DNA of 31,039 nucleotides from Planctomycetota bacterium. GTDB taxonomy: Bacteria; Planctomycetota; Phycisphaerae; Sedimentisphaerales; Anaerobacaceae. This document shows positions 24,062-31,039 of the stretch, piece by piece. The translations under genes were made by a program, and so were the position numbers. Within the stretch, counting starts at the first letter, position 1. Every line of letters begins with the position of its first letter. The stretch covers positions 1 through 31,039 of the forward strand of contig JADFHU010000003.1 in NCBI GenBank assembly GCA_022567055.1. The letters run 5' to 3'. The notes beneath the pieces were generated by a model that had not been told where the DNA came from, did no database searches, and worked only from the letters and a program-made list of their open reading frames with translations.

Positions 24062-25324
24062 ATGAACATGCATACTCACACTCTGATGCTCACGGCTGCG
24101 GCATGCCTGCTGATGACGCCTGCTGGCCTACTCGCGCAGGCAAGTACAGAACTCTCCACAGAACACCCTTGGAAACGTCACGTGATTGACGATTCTTCGC
24201 GCGGCGCCGACGGGGTGAAGCTTTCCCACGTCAATGGGGATGAACGACTCGACATCACCACGGGATGGGAAGAAGGCGGTGTCACGCGCGTCTACCTTCA
24301 TCCCGGTTACGGTCGAGCAAAGACTGCCTGGCCCGCGGTGACGGTGGGGAAGACGCCCTCGGTCGAGGATGCCGTCTTTTGCGATCTGGACGGTGACGGC
24401 GCGATCGACGTCATCAGCAGTTGCGAGGGCAGGACAAGGTCGATGTTCGTGCATTGGGCACCTAAGGCGTCCAGCCGCTATCTCCATCCCGAGGCCTGGG
24501 TGACCGAAGCCATTCCGGCAACCGTGGCGCAGACCGCTTGGATGTACGCCCTGCCCATGCAGATTGATGGGAGGGACGGCGTTGACCTCGCGCTTGCCTC
24601 GAAGGGGAAAGATGGCTTGGTCGGCTGGCTGCAGTCACCGGCCGATCCCCGCGCTCTGACGGACTGGAAACTCCACCTACTCTACCGGGCGGGATGGATC
24701 ATGTCACTCGCCTCGGTCGATATGGATGGGGACGGCAATCTCGACCTGGTGGTGTCGGACCGCAAGGGCGGCAACTCCGGCATCCTCTGGTTGGAAAACC
24801 CCGGCACAGACGCCGTCGCAGGCAACTGGCCGGAACACCGCATCGGGGCGGCCGGACGAGAGGTGATGTTCCTGGATGCCGCCGACCTGGATGGCGATGG
24901 TCATCGCGACATCATTGCCGCCGTCAAGCCAGACGAGATTCATTGGTTTCGTCCTCCCTCTGTTCCGTCCGACCCCTGGCCCGTCCAGGTGATGAAGGTT
25001 GCCCATCCCGCGGGCATTGGCAGCGCCAAGGCCGTGCGAGTCGGCGACATCGATGGTAACGGCAAAGCCGACATCGTCTACTCCTGTGAAAACGCCACAC
25101 CCCCCAAACGCGGGGTCGTCTGGCTGAGTTACGACGAAACACCGCATGAGAAGGTCTGGCACGTGAATGATATCAGCGGGCCGGAAGGGATCAAGTTTGA
25201 CCTCATCGAACTCTTCGATATCGACGGTGACGGCGACTTGGACGTGCTGACCTGTGAAGAGAGACACCAGGGCAAAGGCATCGGTGTCTTCTGGTATGAG
25301 AATCCCCTGGGTGGGCGTCGATAG
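24062..25324 (+). CDS. Secreted VCBS/FG-GAP repeat protein
   Basis: A 420-residue exported protein. After a signal peptide (LTAAACLLMTPAGLLAQA), the sequence contains about six degenerate VCBS/FG-GAP beta-propeller repeats, each with a calcium-binding DxDGDGxxD loop: HVNGDERLDITT, CDLDGDGAIDVIS, VDMDGDGNLDLVV, ADLDGDGHRDIIA, GDIDGNGKADIVY and FDIDGDGDLDVLT. Such propellers bind partners or carbohydrates outside the cell; nothing here shows a catalytic domain. The start may be the ATG at 24062 or the ATG at 24068. It follows hepT by about 100 nt. It may instead belong to a family of sugar-associated secreted proteins. Confidence 0.85.
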   Translation: MNMHTHTLMLTAAACLLMTPAGLLAQASTELSTEHPWKRHVIDDSSRGADGVKLSHVNGDERLDITTGWEEGGVTRVYLHPGYGRAKTAWPAVTVGKTPSVEDAVFCDLDGDGAIDVISSCEGRTRSMFVHWAPKASSRYLHPEAWVTEAIPATVAQTAWMYALPMQIDGRDGVDLALASKGKDGLVGWLQSPADPRALTDWKLHLLYRAGWIMSLASVDMDGDGNLDLVVSDRKGGNSGILWLENPGTDAVAGNWPEHRIGAAGREVMFLDAADLDGDGHRDIIAAVKPDEIHWFRPPSVPSDPWPVQVMKVAHPAGIGSAKAVRVGDIDGNGKADIVYSCENATPPKRGVVWLSYDETPHEKVWHVNDISGPEGIKFDLIELFDIDGDGDLDVLTCEERHQGKGIGVFWYENPLGGRR

Positions 25325-25444
25325 CCGCCTCCCGCGGGGACGGACATTTCACATCGCCAGGATTTCCCACGCGGAGAAGAAGAACATCGCGAAGAGAGTC
25401 GAGGACAGTCGCTTGGTAGCCGTGGAATCCTCTCGCATCGAAAC

Positions 25445-26170
25445 ATGATCGTATTGCTGACAGACTTTGGCGTGGGCGAATATGTTGGCGTCATGAAGGG
25501 CGTGATCTGCCAACACGCGCCCGATGCCCGCATCGTCGATCTCTGTCATGACGTGACGCCACAGTGCCTAGTCGAGGCATCCTGGCTGCTCAGCCGGAGC
25601 TACCGCTATTTTCCCACGGGGTCGGTGTTTTGCTGTGTGGTCGATCCCGGCGTGGGCAGCGATAGAAAGGCCGTGGCCGTGCAGACGACCCGGTACAGCT
25701 TCGTTGCCCCGGACAACGGCATCCTCTGGGAGACCCTCAAATTGGAGAGCGTGGTCGCCCAGCGGGAGATACCGGTTCCCGCCGAGGCCAGTCGCACCTT
25801 CCACGGCCGCGATCTGTTTGCCCAGGCCGTTGCCGAGGTGGATCGGGGCAAGTTCGAGGCCCTCGGTCCCGCGACAACGAAGCTGAAGCACCTCGATCTG
25901 CCGTTGAAGGGCCGCGAGGGCCTGGTGGTCCGTATTGATCGCTTCGGTAACTGCGTCACCAATCTCCCTCCCCAGGGCCAGACTCACTACTCCGTGACGC
26001 TGGGGACGCGTAGGGAGAGCATGCCGTCCTACCCCACGTACGATGCAGCAGAGGCTGACCGACTCTTCATAATCGAGGGATCCTGTGGTACGCTTGAGAT
26101 CAGCCTCAAGAATGGCAATGCCAATGCCGAGCTGCACGCGCGTGCCGGCGATAAGATCGTCATTGATTAG
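25445..26170 (+). CDS. SAM hydrolase (SAM hydroxide adenosyltransferase, DUF62)
   Basis: A 241-residue member of the DUF62 family, related to fluorinase and chlorinase, which hydrolyses S-adenosylmethionine to adenosine and methionine. The family Asp-Arg-His triad is visible: Asp67 and Arg74 in CVVDPGVGSDRKAVA, and His120 in TFHGRDLFA. The opening MIVLLTDFG and the segment RIDRFGNCVTN are also typical. It lacks the loop expected of true halogenases by eye, so the hydrolase is likelier. No ribosome site is evident ahead of the ATG. It is convergent with the next gene, with 16 nt between stop codons. Confidence 0.88.
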   Translation: MIVLLTDFGVGEYVGVMKGVICQHAPDARIVDLCHDVTPQCLVEASWLLSRSYRYFPTGSVFCCVVDPGVGSDRKAVAVQTTRYSFVAPDNGILWETLKLESVVAQREIPVPAEASRTFHGRDLFAQAVAEVDRGKFEALGPATTKLKHLDLPLKGREGLVVRIDRFGNCVTNLPPQGQTHYSVTLGTRRESMPSYPTYDAAEADRLFIIEGSCGTLEISLKNGNANAELHARAGDKIVID

Positions 26171-26186
26171 GGATCGGCAAATACCT

Positions 26187-27716
26187 TTAACCGCGCTGCA
26201 ACTCCCACCCCTCTCGGTAGTCGCGCACCAGGTATCGGTTGGCCGCGGGCACGTTGGTGATTCGCATGCTGTCACTATCGAATAAGACCTTCTTCCCCGC
26301 GCGCAGGGCGACCGTGCCGAGATTGACGGCGTCCGTAATCGCGCCGGCGTTCTGGAAACTTCCCGGAGAAGGGTCGCCCCCTCGGCAGGCCTGAACCCAC
26401 GGGAGGTGGCGGGCGCGGCGTCCCCCTTGCCTCCGATCAGTCCCTGACGGCGAGTCCGCTTCGACGCGCAGGGTTTTGTTTGCTCCCCTCGTAAAGATGC
26501 GGGGACTCTGCCCGTTGAAGCCCGCTAAGATGGCGCCCCGATCACCCACGAAGAGGATACCCTCGCGGGCCATCTCCACATGCTGCGCTTCAAGCTCGTC
26601 CGGCAAGCGCGGTTTCATGCCGCCGTCATACCAGAACAGATCCAGGGCCGGCATGCCCTGGCGGGGCGCGAAACTCAGACGAATCGAGCAGGCCGTCGGG
26701 TAGGAGAAATCATTCTTGACGGTCCGGCTGACACGGTCCACAATCGTGCAGGTATGGGTGGCCCAGGCTTCGGCACTCAGGGGCGCCTTCAGGTTCAACC
26801 CGGTGAACACCGGCCACAGGCTGTAGATCCCCATGTCCGCCATGGAGCCTCCCCCAAAGTCATACCAGCCGCGGAACACCGTATGGGTGTAGTGCGGGTG
26901 ATAGGGCCGGGGGAGCGTGGGCCCCAGCCATAGATCCCAATCGAATCCCGCGGGGACCGGGGGTCTGTCCGTGGGGATCTCGGTGTACTGCGGCCACACC
27001 GGCCGGTTGGTCCAGTTGTGTATCTCGCGCAGCGGGCCTATGACCCCCTCCTTGATCCGCGCCACGATCTTACCGTTGCCCGCGCCGCTGCCATAGGCCA
27101 GCAGATGTGTCGCCACCTCCGCCCGTTCCGCGGCCTCGAGCACCATCCTGCCTTCCGCCAGCCGGTTGGCGATCGGTTTGTGTATGAGGACATGCTTGCC
27201 CCGTTTCATCGCGGCAATGGAGATGGTGGCGTGTAAATGGTCGGGCGTCATGATCTTTACCGCATCGAGGTCCTTCTCGTTTGCCAGCAACTCGCGAAAA
27301 TCGGCGTAAGCGCGACACCCTTGGAAACCCTCTTTGCCCCGGTGCCGGGCGTAGTAGGTGTCCACCACCTCGCGGCCCACGTCTCGGCCTCCGGGACAGC
27401 CGCTGTCGCCGGCGCGCCAGGAGGAGTTGTCCAGGTAGCTCCGTATGCGATTTCGCACGCTGTGCTTGCCCCACTCCACATAGTCACTGCTCGCGCGATT
27501 CGGGTCACACACGGCCACAATTTGTATCTCGGGTGTTTCGAGCAGGCTTCCGAGTTCGCGAAACCCTTGGGTCCCCATGCCAATATGAGCCACCGTCACC
27601 TTCTCACTGGGGGAGACATAGCCCCTACCGCCCAACACGTGCCGCGGCACAATGGCGAAGGCACTGGAGGCAACGGCAGTACTCAAGAATCGGCGGCGAT
27701 TAATGTTCTCGCTCAT
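26187..27716 (-). CDS. Tat-exported Gfo/Idh/MocA family oxidoreductase
   Basis: A 509-residue oxidoreductase with a Tat signal: NRRRFLSTAVASSAFAIVP. The mature protein has an NAD-binding GMGTQG at 46-51, the VAVCDPN strand-end, and TPDHLHATISIAAMKRGKHVLIHKP, the Gfo/Idh/MocA pattern. The catalytic motif usually written EKP is HKP here (179-181), keeping the lysine. The C-terminal half is the usual alpha/beta dimer domain. Export of a folded, cofactor-loaded enzyme suits periplasmic sugar modification, common in Planctomycetota. The ATG at 27716 has TAGGAGC upstream. It is separated from the transaldolase-like gene by a palindrome. Substrate cannot be told from sequence. Confidence 0.88.
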   Translation of the reverse strand: MSENINRRRFLSTAVASSAFAIVPRHVLGGRGYVSPSEKVTVAHIGMGTQGFRELGSLLETPEIQIVAVCDPNRASSDYVEWGKHSVRNRIRSYLDNSSWRAGDSGCPGGRDVGREVVDTYYARHRGKEGFQGCRAYADFRELLANEKDLDAVKIMTPDHLHATISIAAMKRGKHVLIHKPIANRLAEGRMVLEAAERAEVATHLLAYGSGAGNGKIVARIKEGVIGPLREIHNWTNRPVWPQYTEIPTDRPPVPAGFDWDLWLGPTLPRPYHPHYTHTVFRGWYDFGGGSMADMGIYSLWPVFTGLNLKAPLSAEAWATHTCTIVDRVSRTVKNDFSYPTACSIRLSFAPRQGMPALDLFWYDGGMKPRLPDELEAQHVEMAREGILFVGDRGAILAGFNGQSPRIFTRGANKTLRVEADSPSGTDRRQGGRRARHLPWVQACRGGDPSPGSFQNAGAITDAVNLGTVALRAGKKVLFDSDSMRITNVPAANRYLVRDYREGWELQRG

Positions 27717-27785
27717 AATCGTGCTCCTAATCTTTGCGACAGGATGAAAGTCATCCCCAATCGTTTCCAGTCTGCTGATTTGCCT

Positions 27786-27866
27786 TCGTTGTCGTTGTCG
27801 TAATCGTAATCGATATCTCTATTGGGCAGTCTAGCGTTTCGATTACGACAACGATTACGACAACGA
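27786..27866. repeat. Inverted repeat built from two alternating hexamers
   Basis: Two 27-nt arms (27786-27812 and 27840-27866) around a 27-nt loop. Each arm is built of hexamers ATTACG and ACAACG (or their complements). Read outward-in on the same strand, the order is ATTACG-ATTACG-ACAACG-ACAACG in one arm and ATTACG-ACAACG-ATTACG-ACAACG in the other, so pairing differs at only about 4 of 27 positions. It lies between two minus-strand genes, overlapping nothing, and could act as a transcript-end hairpin or be a dispersed repeat. Confidence 0.7.
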
Positions 27867-27880
27867 TTAACTATATGAAC

Positions 27881-28918
27881 TCAGACGTCCTCAAAGGTCT
27901 CCAGCAGTTTCCAACCGCTTTCATAGAACTGGGCCAAGGTCTTCTGAGTCACACCATAGGTGATAAACTCCGGTGGCTTCATGCCCTCCGGCTCGTAGGC
28001 CTGTATAAATTCCGGAAGTGTTGCCAGCCTCTCAATTACGTCCTCGTCGATCGGCACGTCCATGCGTTCCTCATGCGGCAGATCGGGAGAGACCAACTGC
28101 TCCTGATAGGATGGAGCAATCGACATCGTGACTTCTGCCCCTGCCAGTTCCGTCATGTGGTAGGTCCCCCGCAGGGCGGCCACGATCATCACGGTCTCAT
28201 AGCCCCGTTCCCGGTAGAGAGAACAGGCCCGCTTCGTCACCGCCAGCCCTGCCTGCCGGATGTCTTCCTCGGTCACGCCCGCCTGCCTGTCATGGGCCAC
28301 CTCGCGCAGGTAATCGTCCAGCCTGCCGATCATGATGACCGAGAAGCACTTGCCCGGTTCGACACGGTTCGATGTTGCCCGCTCCATCCCCTTACGGTAG
28401 CGCTCCGCGGCCGCCAAGACCTGCGGGAGGGTGAAACTCACCGTCAGAGCGCAGGTAATCCCCTCGGCCGTGCAGTCTTCCAGCACGTCCAGGCCGGCGG
28501 CCGTGGCAGGCAGCTTCACCGCGATGTTCGGAGCCCAGCGGCTGAACCGACGGGCCATCCGCAACATGGCCTCTCTGTTTGCCGCACGCGCGGGATTCAC
28601 CTGGGCGCAGACATAACCCCTCCGGCCCTTGCTGCTTTTAAATTCCCCATGGACCTGTCGGGCGGCATGTCGGACGGCGATGCCCATTAATGCCCCGGCC
28701 CGCTCTTCCGGCTCCAGACCTTCCGCAAAGACGGCCCGGATCTCATCGGACCACCGCTCTCGATGGCGCGAAAGGGCCAGAGCGGCCAAGAAGGGATTGG
28801 TGGTGACACCGACCGCACCTCGCTCCAGACCCACGGCCAATTCGTTCGGTTCGGCGGAGTCGTGCCACCAGGTCGTCTTGGTGCTGTCTGCGACCCAGCG
28901 CAGATAATCCTGTGTCAT
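27881..28918 (-). CDS. Transaldolase-like aldolase
   Basis: A 345-residue protein of the transaldolase/fructose-6-phosphate aldolase type. The GAVGVTTNPFL segment at 35-44 is the family's TNP motif, and Lys135 in NIAVKLPATAAG is the Schiff-base lysine (transaldolase has K[IL]xxT). The strand ITCALTVSF (about 154) continues the barrel. It is longer than the usual ~220-residue fructose-6-phosphate aldolase, and its C-terminal 150 residues (MIVAALRGTYHMTELAGAEVTMSIAP...) resemble the longer transaldolase-like subfamily. Substrate unknown. The ATG at 28918 is preferred; an upstream frame start at 28957 would re-read the end of the previous gene. It follows the oxidoreductase gene by 16 nt, suggesting co-transcription in sugar catabolism. 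Confidence 0.83.
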   Translation of the reverse strand: MTQDYLRWVADSTKTTWWHDSAEPNELAVGLERGAVGVTTNPFLAALALSRHRERWSDEIRAVFAEGLEPEERAGALMGIAVRHAARQVHGEFKSSKGRRGYVCAQVNPARAANREAMLRMARRFSRWAPNIAVKLPATAAGLDVLEDCTAEGITCALTVSFTLPQVLAAAERYRKGMERATSNRVEPGKCFSVIMIGRLDDYLREVAHDRQAGVTEEDIRQAGLAVTKRACSLYRERGYETVMIVAALRGTYHMTELAGAEVTMSIAPSYQEQLVSPDLPHEERMDVPIDEDVIERLATLPEFIQAYEPEGMKPPEFITYGVTQKTLAQFYESGWKLLETFEDV

Positions 28919-28934
28919 AGAGGCTCTCACAAAT

Positions 28935-30386
28935 CTATACCGTCTCAGGGACCACAAAGGGCGCCCGATAGTTTCGCTTCAAGAACATGTTGGCATACTC
29001 ACTGTCCTGGCCCACGAACCTCTCCCGCTCTCGGTCAAAGCTCAGCATGGGGCCGATCGTCATGGACACCTTACCGAGATCTATTTCGTTGGCCTTCAGA
29101 TGATCGAGGCACCGATCAAAGGCATCGCTTAGGAGTTCATTTGCCGCGATTGCCTTCTGGATTGCCTTCACTGGTTTTCTGTGGCCCAACCGATAGGAAA
29201 TATTTCCCATGTGACATAGAGTCGCGCTGAGGTGCCCTTCGAGGATGTCCGCGTTGAGATCACTGACCTTCCGGCTGCGCATCGCCGCGATGAAGTTCGC
29301 CTGATGTCCCCCGCCGCTATCTCCAGGGAACTGCTTGATCTTCTTGCCATCGTTGTCATAGACCCAGCCTCCGCTACGGCCGCCCGCGAAGTACCCCTCC
29401 TGGCACTGGATGATCAGGCCAAAGCGGATGCCACGATGGCGGTCCGTCGCGCGATTGCCTTTGCTGCGGGGCAAGCCGCGGATTTCGTAGAGTATGGGAA
29501 ACTGTTCAAAGTCATAGTAAGTAATCTGCGTGTTGGGGGTCTCTCCGTCGTCATCGTAGCCGAATCGTCCCCCGATAGAGATCGCGCCCCGCGCGGTCGT
29601 TGTGATGTCATTCATCCAGCGACAGTCATCCACGACGTGGCCACCGAGGTTGCCCATCTCACCGGTACCCGTCGACCATATCCAATGCCAGTCATAGTGC
29701 AGCTTCTCCCGCATCAGCGGAGTCAGGGGCGCCGGCCCCTGGAAGAGATCGTAATCACAGGTCGTCGGGATCGGTTGAGGGCCGTTGACTTTACCGATGC
29801 TCTCACGCAGACCGTAGGAAATGGCCCGCGCGTAACGGACGGGCCCCAAATGACCCTGCCTGAGGTAGTCTGCCACCGCCAACAATCCGACATCGGAGCG
29901 TTCCTGTGAGCCGACGCCCACGATCCGATGATACTTCCGCGCCGCCTCCGTCATCTTGCGGCCTTCCCAGATGCTATGGGAGGTCGGTTTTTCCACGTAG
30001 ACGTCCTTGCCGGCCTGACAAGCCCAGACGGTCATCACCCCATGCCAATGGTCGGGCACGGACAGCACAACCGCATCGATGTCCTTGTCCTCCATCAGGT
30101 ATCGGTAGTCGATGTAGGTCTTGACCGTCTCGTTGCGGTCCGTGAAGTGTTTCTTCTCGAGATCCAGAAATTGCGTGTCCGCATCGCAGAGCGCGACGAT
30201 GCGCACACCCGGCACCTTGCGAAAGGCCGCGAGGTGTTCTATCCCCTTCTTTCGGACCCCCACGATGGCCAGGCGGATGTCCTCGTTGGCGCCTCGGATC
30301 TCGGCCCATGCCTTTGACGCCGTGGCAACGCCCCCCACCGCAGCCATCGAGGTCTTCACAAACGATCGACGGGTCATGTCGTTCAT
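28935..30386 (-). CDS. Tat-exported Gfo/Idh/MocA family oxidoreductase
   Basis: A 483-residue oxidoreductase. The N-terminus MNDMTRRSFVKTSMAAVGGVATASKAWA is a Tat signal (TRRSF at 5-9). The Rossmann part has a modified loop GVRKKG at 43-48, lacking the usual GxGxxG pattern. ALCDAD, SVPDHWHGVMTVWACQAGKDVYVEKPTSH (EKP at 132-134) and GNLGGHVVDDCRWMND are typical of the Gfo/Idh/MocA family. The loop change makes cofactor binding less certain. The ATG at 30386 is chosen: AAGGAGA (30396-30402) lies about 9 nt upstream; a TTG at 30392 is too close to it. It is followed closely by the transaldolase gene and preceded by the VOC gene, so it likely belongs to one sugar-processing operon. Confidence 0.87.
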   Translation of the reverse strand: MNDMTRRSFVKTSMAAVGGVATASKAWAEIRGANEDIRLAIVGVRKKGIEHLAAFRKVPGVRIVALCDADTQFLDLEKKHFTDRNETVKTYIDYRYLMEDKDIDAVVLSVPDHWHGVMTVWACQAGKDVYVEKPTSHSIWEGRKMTEAARKYHRIVGVGSQERSDVGLLAVADYLRQGHLGPVRYARAISYGLRESIGKVNGPQPIPTTCDYDLFQGPAPLTPLMREKLHYDWHWIWSTGTGEMGNLGGHVVDDCRWMNDITTTARGAISIGGRFGYDDDGETPNTQITYYDFEQFPILYEIRGLPRSKGNRATDRHRGIRFGLIIQCQEGYFAGGRSGGWVYDNDGKKIKQFPGDSGGGHQANFIAAMRSRKVSDLNADILEGHLSATLCHMGNISYRLGHRKPVKAIQKAIAANELLSDAFDRCLDHLKANEIDLGKVSMTIGPMLSFDRERERFVGQDSEYANMFLKRNYRAPFVVPETV

Positions 30387-30430
30387 AGACAACAGTCTCC
30401 TTCCTCCCGGTTTGTCACAGTGCCGATCCC

Positions 30431-30880
30431 TCAGCCCCAGGACTGAAGTTCCACGATATTCCCCTCGGGATCCGCCAGGTAAACGAGCGTGACGCGTCCA
30501 GTCCCTGCGACCGATCCGGAGGCGATGTCACCGACCTTGCTGCCGCCGTGTGCCAGGACCCGCTCCGTCGCCGCTTCCACGTCGTCGACTTCGAAGGCGA
30601 TGTGCCCGAAACCCTCCCGATTGGCATGAGTAGCAGGCTTGGGCAGGTTGTCGGCATACTGCAAGATCTCGATGGTCGTGCCCTTATCGCCGTGACCGGG
30701 AAGCCGCACATGGATACCCGATATCTTGGCCCCTTCCACCCCCACGGCCTTTTCAATCCACGACCCGGAGAGATCGCGCTCGGGTGACACTGTTTCACAA
30801 CCCAGGGCCTCCACATAAAAAGCCGCCAGTTTCTTCCAATCGGATGAAACGATGTTCAAATGTCTATACTTGATCTTCAC
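30431..30880 (-). CDS. VOC-family (glyoxalase-fold) protein
   Basis: A 149-residue protein of the vicinal oxygen chelate superfamily, two beta-alpha-beta-beta-beta modules around a metal. The expected ligands are present: His7 in YRHLNIV, Glu in TTIEILQYA, His in FGHIAFEVDDV, and the C-terminal Glu in GNIVELQSW. This fits a lactoylglutathione lyase, dioxygenase or isomerase-like activity; the exact reaction cannot be told. The GTG at 30880 begins VKIKYRHLN, which matches the family start and lies 11 nt after the upstream gene's stop; an upstream frame start at 30913 would overlap that gene. Confidence 0.8.
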   Translation of the reverse strand: MKIKYRHLNIVSSDWKKLAAFYVEALGCETVSPERDLSGSWIEKAVGVEGAKISGIHVRLPGHGDKGTTIEILQYADNLPKPATHANREGFGHIAFEVDDVEAATERVLAHGGSKVGDIASGSVAGTGRVTLVYLADPEGNIVELQSWG

Positions 30881-30891
30881 TAAAACGCTGC

Positions 30892-31039
30892 CTACGCCGT
30901 AATCATGTCCCAAGGCTTGCGCGCCTTCTTCGCCATGAGCTTGGTTGCCTCCGGATCACCGACGATCCTTTCTCGCTGGGGATCCCAATTGAGCTTCCTG
31001 CCCACCTTGTAAGAGATGTTGGCCAAGTGACAGATGTTT
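30892..31039 (-). CDS. Gfo/Idh/MocA family oxidoreductase, C-terminal end (runs off right edge)
   Basis: Only the last 48 codons are in the window. They read NICHLANISYKVGRKLNWD, then PQRERIVGDPEATKLMAKKARKPWDMITA and a stop (TAG, 30892-30894). This is the recognisable C-terminal end of Tat-exported Gfo/Idh/MocA proteins, and it closely parallels the HMGNISYRLGHRK and FVGQDSEYANMFLKRNYRAPF tail of the gene at 28935-30386. It is the third oxidoreductase of this kind in the cluster and precedes the VOC gene by 11 nt. Nothing can be said about its cofactor site or export signal, which lie beyond the edge. Confidence 0.78.
   Translation of the reverse strand, partial: NICHLANISYKVGRKLNWDPQRERIVGDPEATKLMAKKARKPWDMITA

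Noticed and set aside
1..31039. CRISPR array, tRNA or rRNA genes
   Set aside because: No regularly spaced repeats and no tRNA-like cloverleaf or rRNA segments were recognised by eye. A tRNAscan-type search would be needed to exclude small RNA genes.

Overview
The window is GC-rich, densely coded bacterial DNA. No rRNA, tRNA or CRISPR array was recognised. The gene mix suggests the PVC group, most likely Planctomycetota (Phycisphaerae-like): several Tat-exported Gfo/Idh/MocA oxidoreductases, a DUF1573 lipoprotein coupled to a periplasmic multiheme cytochrome, a VCBS-repeat protein and a complete general secretion operon. This assignment is inference from gene content; no marker gene here fixes the phylum.

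Region 1 (1-13489, minus strand). A DUF1573 lipoprotein gene and a tetraheme cytochrome c gene overlap by 4 nt. They are followed on the same strand by a type II secretion operon in canonical order gspC-D-E-F-G-H-I-J-K; gspK runs off the left edge. All five pseudopilins (G, H, I, J, K) are recognisable from their N-terminal helices. The gspK leader contains a 66-bp perfect-ended palindromic element inserted exactly in frame.

Region 2 (13676-21943, plus strand). rpmE (L31) has its own promoter and terminator and is followed by prfA (RF1). Next comes a chain of mostly overlapping genes: a kinase-like/deoxyribosyltransferase-like fusion of unknown function, deoC, pabB, pabC, a NIF3-family gene, scpB and a single-HKD phospholipase D-like gene. 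Junctions in this chain overlap or lie about 10 bp apart, except pabB-pabC, where a 160-bp relative of the gspK element is inserted. The chain combines deoxynucleoside catabolism, p-aminobenzoate (folate) synthesis and chromosome segregation.

Region 3 (22070-26170, plus strand). It holds a DUF4056-type lipoprotein with an extended -10 promoter and a TTG start, an MntA/HepT (nucleotidyltransferase/HEPN) toxin-antitoxin pair, a secreted VCBS/FG-GAP repeat protein, and a SAM hydrolase (DUF62 family).

Region 4 (26187-31039, minus strand). This is a probable carbohydrate-catabolism cluster: the C-terminal end of one Gfo/Idh/MocA oxidoreductase, a VOC (glyoxalase-fold) protein, a Tat-exported Gfo/Idh/MocA protein, a transaldolase-like enzyme, a palindrome built from two alternating hexamers, and a second Tat-exported Gfo/Idh/MocA protein.

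The items most worth following up are the two-member palindromic element family, one copy of which is translated inside gspK, and the degenerate-P-loop/deoxyribosyltransferase-like fusion upstream of deoC.
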